Below the pieces are notes generated by a model. The model made no database searches. It worked only from the letters and a program-made list of their open reading frames with translations, and was not told the DNA's origin. Shown here piece by piece: positions 46,466-55,022 of a stretch of DNA of 64,000 bases. Made by a program: the position numbers and the translations under genes. The stretch is from Galbibacter sp048266365 (GTDB taxonomy: Bacteria; Bacteroidota; Bacteroidia; Flavobacteriales; Flavobacteriaceae), in contig NZ_JBLWZP010000005.1 of assembly GCF_048266365.1 (NCBI RefSeq), positions 194,689-258,688 on the forward strand, given 5' to 3'. The stretch's first letter is position 1; every line of letters begins with the position of its first letter.

Positions 46466-47499
46466 AATTCTTGGCTTTTGGTTAAGTTTATTATTTTTTC
46501 AACAACAGCTTCCACTGGAATGGTCCGCATGACATCCTTATAGGAATCAGGTGCTTTATTTCCATAAACTGAAGTTGGGATTAAAGGATATTGCTTGCGA
46601 TCGGCGAGTAATGAATTTGATTCCGGCTGTTTATAAGGATAAAAGCCGGCATAAGGGTGGGTTACTCCCCAAAGGCTAAGTACTTTTACGCCTTGCATTG
46701 CTGCCAGATGCGCATTACCGCTATCCATGGAAACCATTAAATCCAAATTGGAAATCAATTTTATTTCTTGTTCGAAACTAATCTTCCCAAAAGTATAGGC
46801 TGTATTTGGATAACTTTCCGAAAGGAGCTTCAACTCTGGCAGTTCCTTTTTACCACCGAATAAGATAAGTTGATAGTTTCCTGTTTTTGAAATGGAATCA
46901 ATTACTTTTTCCATTAAGTCCAACGGATACATTTTTGTGTCATAGAATGCAAATGGCGCAATACCAACCCATGGTTTTGTACCGGTTCCAATTAAATTGT
47001 GAACATCGGTTGACAAGGGCTGTTTAGCCGGGAAAACATCTTTACTGAGATCTACTTTAAATCCTAAAGATCGAAAGACATCTGCATAGCGCTCTGTACT
47101 CGACTTTAGGGGTTTAAATATGTTGCCCTTTACCAAGGCTCTTTTTTCACTTCTTCCCTTGTTTATGGTTTTTGACCCCACAGCTGAAAAGAAAAAAAAC
47201 AGCTTAATTACCCGACTTCTCAATGAGCCGTGTAAATCCGCAACAGCTTCAAAATTTTGATTCTTGATCTCGGAATAAAATTTATATAATCCTTTTATCC
47301 CTTTGTGCTTCCCTCGGATATCGGCAGGTAAAACACTCACACCTTCTACCGTTTCAAACACAGGCTTTAAGAAGGACTGTGTTGCTACACTCACCTTTAA
47401 TCCTGGGTTTTGTTGGAGCAATGCTCTAAGTACGGGAACCGCAATAGCCGCATCCCCTACCGCTGAAAATCGAATTGCTAAAATGTGTTTTTTATCCAT
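46462..47499 (-). CDS. glycosyltransferase family 9 (heptosyltransferase-like)
   Basis: A 345-residue GT-B enzyme. The N-terminal RFSAVGDAAIAVPVLRAL is the typical GT9 opening and the C-terminal MDSGNAHLAAMQGVKVLSLWG motif is the nucleotide-sugar binding part. GT9 enzymes add heptose or related sugars to lipopolysaccharide core on the cytosolic face. It is preceded by the DUF4254 gene with a 14-nt gap. Confidence 0.9.
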   Translation of the reverse strand: MDKKHILAIRFSAVGDAAIAVPVLRALLQQNPGLKVSVATQSFLKPVFETVEGVSVLPADIRGKHKGIKGLYKFYSEIKNQNFEAVADLHGSLRSRVIKLFFFFSAVGSKTINKGRSEKRALVKGNIFKPLKSSTERYADVFRSLGFKVDLSKDVFPAKQPLSTDVHNLIGTGTKPWVGIAPFAFYDTKMYPLDLMEKVIDSISKTGNYQLILFGGKKELPELKLLSESYPNTAYTFGKISFEQEIKLISNLDLMVSMDSGNAHLAAMQGVKVLSLWGVTHPYAGFYPYKQPESNSLLADRKQYPLIPTSVYGNKAPDSYKDVMRTIPVEAVVEKIINLTKSQEL

Positions 47500-47513
47500 A
47501 TATTGGATTCCAA

Positions 47514-48113
47514 CTATTTTTTGTACAGTACTGGATTTAGTTCCTCGTCATTGTACATTTTCATTTGCTTATAGACCTTCATATATTTGGCACCGGAAGC
47601 TATGTCATTTAATAACTGATCAATTGCTGTAGAAAGGTCTTTCTTTTGTTCAAGTAAAACATCAAGTTTAGCGGTACATTTATCCTTGTGATCTTGAGAA
47701 GCATCAACGCGCTCAGCTTCCTCACGCATATGATAAATCTTTAAGGCCAATATGGACAATCTATCGATGGCCCAAGCAGGAGACTCAGAATTAATAGTAG
47801 CTTCCTGTTTTGGTTCAACATCTTTATACTTCTCTAAAAAATAGCTGTCGATAAACTCTACCATATCTGTTCTATCCTGATTGGAAGCATCAATTTTTCT
47901 TTTGAGTGCCAAAGCGGCAACAGGATCAATTTGCGGATCACGGATAATGTCTTCATAATGCCATTGTACGGTATCAATCCAATTTTTTCTATACAACAAA
48001 TGTTCAATCTTGTCTTTAGAGTATGGATTTTCAAAACTCTGGTTGACATCGTCCTCAATATGGTATGTGGTTATACTCTTATCAAATATCTCAAATGCTA
48101 ACTCGCTAAACAT
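47514..48113 (-). CDS. DUF4254 family protein
   Basis: A 199-residue, largely helical, charged protein without signal peptide or membrane segment. Size and the segment QWHYEDIIRDPQIDP suit DUF4254, which in Bacteroidota is often next to GT9 genes, as here. The function is unknown; a role in lipopolysaccharide or surface-sugar synthesis is inferred from position. Confidence 0.8.
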   Translation of the reverse strand: MFSELAFEIFDKSITTYHIEDDVNQSFENPYSKDKIEHLLYRKNWIDTVQWHYEDIIRDPQIDPVAALALKRKIDASNQDRTDMVEFIDSYFLEKYKDVEPKQEATINSESPAWAIDRLSILALKIYHMREEAERVDASQDHKDKCTAKLDVLLEQKKDLSTAIDQLLNDIASGAKYMKVYKQMKMYNDEELNPVLYKK

Positions 48114-48137
48114 ATAAGGTGTTTTATAATGAATTTA

Positions 48138-48145
48138 CAAATATA
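48138..48145 (-). promoter_or_regulatory. -7 element for DUF4254 operon
   Basis: The minus strand reads TATATTTG, a full TAnnTTTG match, 25 nt upstream of the ATG at 48113. Confidence 0.45.
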
Positions 48146-48178
48146 CTTATTTAAAATCTGCATATGACTAGAATTCCC

Positions 48179-48186
48179 TAAATTTG
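48179..48186 (+). promoter_or_regulatory. -7 element for upp
   Basis: TAAATTTG, a full TAnnTTTG match, 28 nt upstream of the ATG at 48215. Confidence 0.45.
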
Positions 48187-48214
48187 CAGGAGATTAGCGC
48201 AAAAAACAACGCAT

Positions 48215-48871
48215 ATGCAGGTACATCATCTAGGTCATAAACACTCTATTCTTCATCATTTTTTAGCAGAAATTAGAGATGTTACCATCCAAAAAGACCG
48301 TATGCGCTTTAGACGGAATATTGAGCGTATTGGAGAGGTTTTAAGTCTGGAATTAAGCAGTACGTTAAACTATTCAGAAAAAAGTATTACCACTCCTCTT
48401 GGTCAAAAGAAGACCTTCCACCTCGCTGATGAAATTGTCGTCTGTTCCATATTACGAGCTGGATTAAACCTCCATCAGGGTATTTTAAATTATTTAGATC
48501 GCGCTGACTCTTCCTATGTTTCCGCCTATCGAAAACACAGTTCTGAGGTGGATTTTGAAATTAAGGTCCAATATATGGCCACCCAGGATTTTACGGATAA
48601 AATTTTAATCCTTGCAGACCCCATGCTTGCCACAGGACGTTCACTTTTAGCTGTCTATAAGGCCATAGAATCACTAGGTAAACCCAAAGCGATTCATATT
48701 TTATCCGTCATTGGAGCTCAACCTGGGATTGATTTTCTAGATGAGCAACTTCCAAAACAGACACATCTTTGGATAGCGGATATTGACCCGGAACTCAACG
48801 AAAGGGGATACATCGTACCTGGACTGGGAGATGCAGGGGATCTTGCATACGGTGAAAAATCACAAAAATAA
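48215..48871 (+). CDS. upp: uracil phosphoribosyltransferase
   Basis: A 218-residue salvage enzyme making UMP from uracil and PRPP. The PRPP-binding loop ADPMLATGRS (about residues 132-141) and the uracil-binding C-terminal GYIVPGLGDAGDLAYG are present. Its last 12 nt overlap the 3' end of the convergent DUF6427 gene. Confidence 0.95.
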   Translation: MQVHHLGHKHSILHHFLAEIRDVTIQKDRMRFRRNIERIGEVLSLELSSTLNYSEKSITTPLGQKKTFHLADEIVVCSILRAGLNLHQGILNYLDRADSSYVSAYRKHSSEVDFEIKVQYMATQDFTDKILILADPMLATGRSLLAVYKAIESLGKPKAIHILSVIGAQPGIDFLDEQLPKQTHLWIADIDPELNERGYIVPGLGDAGDLAYGEKSQK

Positions 48872-49783
48872 CACCAGTATAGGCATACAGATATAGGACC
48901 ACAAAATCGTTTCCTTAAGCCAATTTATCTTAACTCTCTCAACATACCTGGCTTGTATTACCGCTAACGGAAACAACATAAAAAGCACCTCTGAGGTATT
49001 GGTGACTTCTGAAATCAATATTACAGCAACGGCAGTAATTAGGCTAATGACTAATAAGATTCCTGGCACACGAGTTTTAAAAGATTTACTCTGTTTTTTA
49101 AAGGCGAACATCACACAGGCCCATCCACCCATAATTAGTAAAAACAACAATGGTACCAGGTAGCTCAGGTTGCTATATTTTTCAAAAATAAAATCTACTT
49201 GAAAATTGAAAAGTTGAGTCATTTGACTGAGTTGATCTGTTAAATAGAAATAGGTAAAACCCAGTATGGCCAGAGTAAAAAGAGCGACAAATGGAATAAG
49301 CATATTTCTATAGTCGTTCTTTTTATAGAGGAACATGGTGCAAAATACCAGAAAAATAAACAACAGTGACCAGTTAAAAAAGTAAGTTGCCACTAGGATC
49401 CAGAGCGTAGCATCAAATATTTTGATTTCTACGTCCTTATTGGAACGGATAGACACTAAGCGACGAAAGGCAAGGAGTAGAAAAAAATGTGCTAACAATA
49501 CATTGAGTTCCATAAAAATATTAGGGAACAGGCAAAAAAGTAAGACAAAAAAGAACAACGCATAGGAGTTTCGTTGTGTCAATTCGTTTTTTCGAACAAT
49601 AAAGTCCACCATAATCACGCAAAAGAAAACAACTGCTGAGCATTTCAGCAAATGAAAGATCATGGTCGAATCCAAAACAAAATCAGAGGAAAGCACCTGA
49701 CGTAACAATAAGAATAAAATCAAATACAAAAAGAGGATTATAAAGTTTAAAGGATTAGTTCTTTCAAAAATGCTTGATATCAT
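48860..49783 (-). CDS. DUF6427 family membrane protein
   Basis: A 307-residue protein with about nine hydrophobic segments, matching in length and N-terminus (the SSIFERTNPLNFIILF opening) the DUF6427 family of flavobacteria. The usual neighbours upp and DUF6341 are both here. Function unknown. It converges on upp with a 12-nt overlap. Confidence 0.75.
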   Translation of the reverse strand: MISSIFERTNPLNFIILFLYLILFLLLRQVLSSDFVLDSTMIFHLLKCSAVVFFCVIMVDFIVRKNELTQRNSYALFFFVLLFCLFPNIFMELNVLLAHFFLLLAFRRLVSIRSNKDVEIKIFDATLWILVATYFFNWSLLFIFLVFCTMFLYKKNDYRNMLIPFVALFTLAILGFTYFYLTDQLSQMTQLFNFQVDFIFEKYSNLSYLVPLLFLLIMGGWACVMFAFKKQSKSFKTRVPGILLVISLITAVAVILISEVTNTSEVLFMLFPLAVIQARYVERVKINWLKETILWSYICMPILVLFL

Positions 49784-49803
49784 GACAGGTTTTTGTATTT
49801 TTG
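49774..49803 (+). promoter_or_regulatory. promoter of the DUF6341 gene
   Basis: TTG at 49774-49776, a 19-nt spacer and TATTTTTG at 49796-49803, with the ATG at 49832. It overlaps the first codons of the divergent DUF6427 gene. Confidence 0.55.
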
Positions 49804-49831
49804 TGCTGTAAATTTAATATATCTTTTACTG

Positions 49832-50041
49832 ATGAGAGACTTTTTCTACGGGATTCAGGATTTATTTGAGAACGTTTTATTAGTTCCTATGGAGGGATTA
49901 CGCTTTACTCACGGTTGGTGGCTATCCAATATTGTAAATGTGCTTTTTATAGTAATCGGATTTGCCGCATTCTTTTATTGGATGGGTCAAATGAAAAAAT
50001 TCGACCAAGAGGAGAAAGACGATTATCAACCGATGATTTAA
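49832..50041 (+). CDS. DUF6341 family small membrane protein
   Basis: A 69-residue protein: an amphipathic start (RDFFYGIQDLFENVLL), one transmembrane helix at about 32-50 and an acidic tail. The frame continues 13 codons upstream but ATG at 49832 lies properly downstream of the promoter. Size and neighbours match DUF6341. Function unknown. Confidence 0.75.
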   Translation: MRDFFYGIQDLFENVLLVPMEGLRFTHGWWLSNIVNVLFIVIGFAAFFYWMGQMKKFDQEEKDDYQPMI

Positions 50042-50067
50042 TAGTCGATAGTCAATTATAATATACT

Positions 50068-50098
50068 AAAAACCCTATGGCTCAGCAATAGGGTTTTT
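50068..50098 (+). terminator. terminator after DUF6341 gene
   Basis: AAAAACCCTAT at 50068-50078 pairs with ATAGGGTTTTT at 50088-50098, followed by T. Confidence 0.82.
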
Positions 50099-50183
50099 TA
50101 GGTTATACCTTTTTTTTGATTGGCACTGCTTAATGAAGGTTTTGTCTTCCTTAAGCTAACGTAGATAAGGGCCAGCCGAATAT

Positions 50184-51521
50184 CTAATTCGAATATTCAT
50201 ATCCGTATTTAATATATTTCATTTCAACATTGTTCAGCAAAAAGGTAGGGTTTTTAATTTTACCTTGTTGACATAAGCTCAATACACCTTTTAAGTCCTG
50301 AATTTTGGTGTAATTTGCTCGCACCATACATATGGTAAGGTCTGCATAAGGCGTAAGTTCTAATGAATCTGCCACTAACATCAGTGGAGCGGAATCTAGA
50401 ATAATATAGTCATATTTATCCTCCACTTGCTCAAAGAAGCTATCTAAAGCTGTTTTGTCCATCAGAAGTTCTGCCGGATTTGGCGGAATTTGACCAGAGG
50501 TTATAATGTCCAAATATTCGTTTATACAACGGTAAGAAGTGATTTTTGAAACATCCTTTTCTCCGGTAGCTTTAAGGTAATCTACAAGCCCCAAATGCTT
50601 AACTTTTATAGCAGTCCCTTTGATTTGGTTGGATATCTGTGGATTTCTTAAATCTATCCCTAATAACAAGGTTTTCTTGCTGGCGTTGGAAAGAATAATG
50701 GCCAGGTTTGTTGCCGTTAAGGTTTTACCCTCACCCTTAACACTTGAGGTTACCAATATTTTAGTAGCGGCACTCTTGTTTTCCTTTTTGATGTATAAAA
50801 AAGACAAGTTGCTACGAACCACCCGCAGTGCCTCCGCCATAATGGAACGGTCGTCATTGTTTATGACCTTTAGAGCATCCTTTTTAATGCTAGGTAATTC
50901 CCCTAACACAGGAATATTACCAATAATGTGTTCTAATTCAGCTTTGGTTTCTATCTTATTTCGTAAAAAGAAACAAATAAAAGCATATACCATTACCAAA
51001 AAACCACCAACAAGACCTGAGCCCGCAGTTAAAAGAATTCTATTTGGGAAAATCGGTTCAAATGGTGTATACGCCACATCTAATGTTCTGGCCATGGTAG
51101 CTTGAGAGGACATGATTAAAGAGACCTCTTCTCGCTTTCTAAGTAAGAATAGATAAAGTGCCTCCTTGATGTTTTGTTGACGCTCTATAAACCGGAAATC
51201 CTTTTCTTGTTGTGGAATCTCCATTACTTTGCTATCCAATCTTGATTCCTGCTGTTGTACATCTTGAAGTAAAATATTTAAAGAAGAGGTATAGAGCTTT
51301 AAACTTTCAATAATATTCGATTTTGTCTTTTCAATTCTGGAACCGAGCTCGATTACCATTGGGTTTTTATCGGTAGAACCAACACGCAGCTGCTCTATCT
51401 CTAATACCATGGTATTATAGGTGCTGATAATCGTATTGATATCATCATTATCAATACCAATATTAGTCGGAATCAAGCTATTGCTATTATTGCTTAATTC
51501 ACTTATTATGGAATTAACCAA
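50184..51521 (-). pseudogene. Wzc-type tyrosine autokinase, C-terminal part (frameshifted)
   Basis: A 445-codon frame with the second half of a polysaccharide co-polymerase/BY-kinase: GNVR region, transmembrane helix (about 160-187), Walker A SSVKGEGKT (259-267), A' motif LGIDLRNP, Walker B YIILDSAPL and a C-terminal tyrosine cluster (Tyr436, 439, 441, 443). It begins with no ATG for 37 codons, only TTG. Joined to the next frame by one added A in the A4 run at 51527-51530, it would give a normal Wzc of about 780 residues. Broken gene, sequencing error or slippage are all possible. Confidence 0.8.
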
Positions 51522-51523
51522 CT

Positions 51524-52525
51524 CTATTTTGTAAGGGTTTCCAGTTCCTTTTTCTTGGTTTCAGAAATATGCTCTACGAATTGTTCCGCCTGAAAAGCGA
51601 TATCAGTCAACTTATTGGTACTCTTAAAATCCACCTTACTACGCTCAACGGAGTCAAGCTCCTGGCTGATGATTCGCAATCGCTTTTCGATAAATCGGGC
51701 CGTATTTAAAGAAATAGCATTTTTGTTTTTTATAGCGTTCTTATTGTAAAAAACAACCATGCTGTTGAGGATTTCCTCGGAGATTTCTACTGATGTATTC
51801 TCCATTGATATTGCCAAAACAGAGCTGTTTTCGACTATACTGACTCCTACGTTTTTAATCAGCTCATCTATCACGTCTGATCTCCTACGCAAGAGGACTT
51901 CATAGGTAGTAAAATACGCTTTGTCGCCGTTAGTGCGAAATAGTGGATTTTCAGTGACTGTGATCTCGCAAAAACCCAATTCAATTCTGGTATTTAAATC
52001 AAAGGTCCTCTCGCCTTCTTCAGAATAAAGCGTAAAGCTTGTTCCGTCCCTATTGAGTCGAATACTAAGGTTAGGATCAACATCAGTATTGATTAAAGAC
52101 AAATATCCCACCTCTACTTTAAAAGGAACTGCTCTAGGTTGTAATGGGATTTGTACAAAGGTATCGTCATGCAAATACGCAACAATTAAATCCAAGCTGT
52201 CGACAACGTTTCCAAGAATCCTTCTTGACTTTAGGATTTCTATTTCATTTTGAAGGAAATCAGAAGAAAACCCACTGAAAATATCTAAGGATTCTATCCC
52301 CTGTAATTGACTAAAGGGGTCCTTTTGAGTATTCTCTTCTATAAGTATTGTGGTCTTAGTAAGATACCGATTTGGCAATAAATTAGCGATGATATACCCG
52401 CCAATTGCAAAAACAACTAAAGCAATAAGGATGAGTTTCCATTTGGATTGAATTACTTTGAATAATTCTGCTAGGTCAATTTCGTCTTCGTCGTTAACTG
52501 ATACCGGGGTGGTGTATTGTGACAT
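51524..52525 (-). pseudogene. Wzc/Wzz N-terminal part (frameshifted)
   Basis: A 333-codon frame with the N-terminal Wzz domain (cytosolic start EIDLAELFKVIQSKW, transmembrane helix at about 32-50, then periplasmic helices). It ends LETLTK-stop; in the neighbouring frame the sequence carries on as IELVNSIISEL. The break is one base missing in a run of A (minus strand, 51527-51530). Upstream is the Wza-like exporter, 7 nt away, so this was one operon. Confidence 0.8.
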
Positions 52526-52532
52526 TTGTTTA

Positions 52533-53303
52533 TTAATTAGTTAGTAGGACAACTAGGGAGATTAACACAGAGGCGATAGAGATATAAACCGGTGTATTTC
52601 TATTGTAGGTTGAACTCTGTACCTGTGCATTATTTGGTTGTACATAGACAATGTCACTTTGTTGCAAATAATAGGCAGGGGAGTTTATAAAATCTGAACT
52701 TGTCAGGTCAACACGATAGTTTATTTTGGTGTCATCTCCTGACTCGCGAATGACGAGAATATTATCGCGCTTTCCGTAGATGGTTAAATCACCGGCCATA
52801 CTCAAGGCTTCCAATAATGAGATCTTTTCATCGTTGATAGTAAAATTCCCAGGCTTACTTACCTCTCCCAATACAGAAATACTGTAATTGACAATTCGCA
52901 AATTAACGATAGGGTTTTTGATGTACTCTTTTAACTGTTGTTCAAGAAAATCTACGGCCTCACTTCTTTCCTTTCCAGCAATAGTAACGGTTCCTAATAC
53001 AGGAAAAGAAATAGTTCCCTGAGCATTAACCAAATACGTCTGTAACTGTTGAGCCGTACTAATCTGAGACCCATTAGAGGAGTACGAAGGTGTAATAGGT
53101 AAATTAAAAGGAGCGGCTGATAATGGATCATCCGCAGAAACAATAATCGTTAAAAGATCATTAGGTTTAATCGTGGTCTCATACGCGGAGGCAGAGATTT
53201 GACTTTGCGCGCCAACTATATCCTGAACATAGAGAATATCTTTCTTAGACGCACACGAATTCGCCAACACAAAAAGTGTTAACAGTAAACATATTCGCAG
53301 CAT
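52533..53303 (-). CDS. polysaccharide export lipoprotein (Wza-like)
   Basis: A 256-residue protein with lipobox ANSC (Cys17), a Poly_export domain (about 37-120), an SLBB-like domain (about 125-215) and a C-terminal hydrophobic helix (about 238-255). It forms the outer-membrane part of capsule or exopolysaccharide export together with the Wzc co-polymerase encoded next to it. No glycosyltransferase genes follow. Confidence 0.9.
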   Translation of the reverse strand: MLRICLLLTLFVLANSCASKKDILYVQDIVGAQSQISASAYETTIKPNDLLTIIVSADDPLSAAPFNLPITPSYSSNGSQISTAQQLQTYLVNAQGTISFPVLGTVTIAGKERSEAVDFLEQQLKEYIKNPIVNLRIVNYSISVLGEVSKPGNFTINDEKISLLEALSMAGDLTIYGKRDNILVIRESGDDTKINYRVDLTSSDFINSPAYYLQQSDIVYVQPNNAQVQSSTYNRNTPVYISIASVLISLVVLLTN

Positions 53304-53381
53304 TATTAATTTAGGTTTTAATCGAATTTTCGTTTAATGGCGTGTAGTAGGTCACCATCGAACACATTACATTAGTTTTAC

Positions 53382-53415
53382 TTAATATTTCAATATTTTT
53401 GGGGGGAAATATTAA
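53382..53415 (-). promoter_or_regulatory. 10-bp inverted repeat in the wza leader
   Basis: TTAATATTTC at 53382-53391 pairs with GAAATATTAA at 53406-53415; the 14-nt loop includes most of a G6 run (plus strand). It lies about 80-110 nt before the wza ATG, downstream of the proposed promoter, so it could be a leader hairpin or an operator. Confidence 0.45.
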
Positions 53416-53430
53416 TATGCAAATTAAAAA

Positions 53431-53438
53431 CAAATTTA
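53431..53438 (-). promoter_or_regulatory. possible -7 element for the wza-wzc operon
   Basis: The minus strand reads TAAATTTG. A TTTG (53458-53455) precedes it by only 16 nt, shorter than usual, so the assignment is tentative. Confidence 0.38.
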
Positions 53439-53708
53439 GATCTGTTATATCATACAAACATTAAGCTGTGGTAAAGTTATGTATTATAGCTCACATATAG
53501 TTTATATGTTCAAATTAAATTTATTATTTTAGGCACTCTGCACAGCACCAAAGCATTAAAATGAAATAAATCACGATTTAATGGCATATTGAGGATGAAA
53601 CACTCTACTTACCACTGAATTATAGAACAAAAGAATGCAAATCATTTTCTAAATCAAATAGGAATCACATCGTCGCAACAGTACCCTTCTGCGTATTAAA
53701 AATAATAC

Positions 53709-53799
53709 CAAGGGGACTTCAACGATCCTATCCCACTTGAAATACGGGTATAATTAAGTTCAATAGCTTAAGGGCCAGGAAACCGCGTTTAATCCCTGG
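53709..53799. other. two consecutive hairpins in the gene-free region
   Basis: Hairpin one: CAAGGGGA (53709-53716) pairs with TCCC plus CTTG (53731-53739, one bulged A). Hairpin two: CCAGG (53775-53779) pairs with CCTGG (53795-53799). Together with the terminator-like stem at 53826-53869 they suggest a structured RNA or 3' UTR. Confidence 0.35.
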
Positions 53800-53825
53800 A
53801 CAACGCCAAGAACCTGAAACCAAAA

Positions 53826-53869
53826 GATCCTACTAAAAAACGCATTTGAAAACGCATTTTAGTAGGATC
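53826..53869 (-). terminator. terminator after the Wzz-like gene
   Basis: A 13-bp perfect stem: GATCCTACTAAAA at 53826-53838 and TTTTAGTAGGATC at 53857-53869. On the minus strand it lies 63 nt after the Wzz-like stop and is followed by TTTTGG. Confidence 0.7.
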
Positions 53870-53932
53870 ATCCTGGAAAAATTATCGTACTTCCAACTAT
53901 AGAAGTATATGCATTTATTCTAGATCCGATTG

Positions 53933-55012
53933 TTACTTCTCCACTCGACTCTCATTGTACTGCTTCAAGAATTTATTTAATTCCAATACTGATAGGGTGA
54001 ACAATAGTAATCCAATTAGTAATACCGGAATTAAAAATTTGTAGCTGTTTAAAAGTCCTTTATTTTCTACCCCTCTTCTCGGGAAATCAGAAATCACATT
54101 AAGGATATTGGATTTACTAGCTTCCAATTGATTGAGCGATACCAATTCTGTTTTAATATTGTCAATCTTATTGATAAGATCCATTTCTCTTGATTGTTGT
54201 GCAATACCCTGGTCTCCTAAACTAATACTTGTCCCTTGTTGCGGTTTGTCAGCCTCCTTGATCATAACATTTTTATAAAGTTGCTGTAATGAATCAATCT
54301 CAGACATTTGGCTTGCCAAAACATTCCTTTGAAGCTCAATATTCTCCGTTTGGGTGTTTTTTAGATTTAAAAAGTATTGGTTAAAAGATATTGATGAAAT
54401 GATAGGGCCTTGCAATTTCTTAGCCACCATACTGTTGGTAGCCTTTACAATAATGTTGTGATATTTAGCATCAAAAGAGTTAAAATTCTCTAAGAACAAC
54501 TCCATATCAATAGCCTTTCTGGTGGTTGTATCCAAGGATTTAATAAATTCATCAAAAAGTTTTACTTTCTGGTTTTCATCAGAATACGATTCAACGGCAA
54601 ATTCCTTAATAGTAGCTGCCTCAGCAACCTCGATCCCCAAAGCCTCTGCTAGAGCTACCGAATCCTCAGAACGTGTAAGTTCGTTGTAGAAATTAATGTT
54701 GTTGTAAAGCTGTTGCGTACTTTGAAAGTTTGGCTCCACCACCATAGTAGAAACATACACCGGTTCCTTGCTCATATCCAAAGCAATCCCTGCAGCAATT
54801 CCTACTACCCCGGCAACCACAAATTTTATGAAGTGCCGCTGTATAAAGAGTAGAAATGAAATGATCCCTCCGAAAATTCCATTAAGAATACTGCCAATAA
54901 AATTGAAAAGCTTTTTAAAACCATCGCCAATCAGTTTGAACAATTGCCCAAGATCAATTTCTTCCGAATTTGTATTTTTTGGGGCTTGATTCGATGGAAT
55001 CTGATCATTCAT
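53933..55012 (-). CDS. Wzz-like chain-length / co-polymerase membrane protein
   Basis: A 359-residue protein. An acidic N-terminus (SEEIDLGQLFKLI) resembles that of the Wzc fragment nearby. It has hydrophobic segments at about 42-57 and 66-80, a periplasmic helical, coiled-coil-rich middle, and a C-terminal transmembrane helix (about 326-345). This is the topology of polysaccharide co-polymerases without a kinase domain. It lies 10 nt downstream of the DUF6909 gene. Confidence 0.7.
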   Translation of the reverse strand: MNDQIPSNQAPKNTNSEEIDLGQLFKLIGDGFKKLFNFIGSILNGIFGGIISFLLFIQRHFIKFVVAGVVGIAAGIALDMSKEPVYVSTMVVEPNFQSTQQLYNNINFYNELTRSEDSVALAEALGIEVAEAATIKEFAVESYSDENQKVKLFDEFIKSLDTTTRKAIDMELFLENFNSFDAKYHNIIVKATNSMVAKKLQGPIISSISFNQYFLNLKNTQTENIELQRNVLASQMSEIDSLQQLYKNVMIKEADKPQQGTSISLGDQGIAQQSREMDLINKIDNIKTELVSLNQLEASKSNILNVISDFPRRGVENKGLLNSYKFLIPVLLIGLLLFTLSVLELNKFLKQYNESRVEK

Positions 55013-55022
55013 ATCTATACGT

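Larger units (their letters stand above)
53304..53932. other. 629-bp gene-free region upstream of wza-like gene
   Basis: No open frame of note on either strand. It contains a hairpin near the wza start (53382-53415), a possible minus-strand -7 box (53431-53438), and three further hairpins between 53709 and 53869, the last a likely terminator. The middle part, about 53440-53700, shows nothing I recognise. Confidence 0.65.

Noticed and set aside
50184..51521. Independent kinase gene starting at TTG 51521, as in two-protein Cap/Wzc systems
   Set aside because: The second frame still contains the end of the GNVR region and the second membrane helix, and the sequence joins perfectly after one base is added, so a frameshift explains it better than a separate gene.
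51519..51545. Programmed -1 frameshifting in wzc
   Set aside because: Only an A4 run precedes the TAG; there is no X-XXY-YYZ heptamer and no evident downstream hairpin, so a deletion or sequencing error is more likely.
53396..53406. T5G6 run as a phase-variable tract
   Set aside because: Six G residues are short for slippage-driven switching and the run lies outside the coding region; noted only as part of the leader hairpin.
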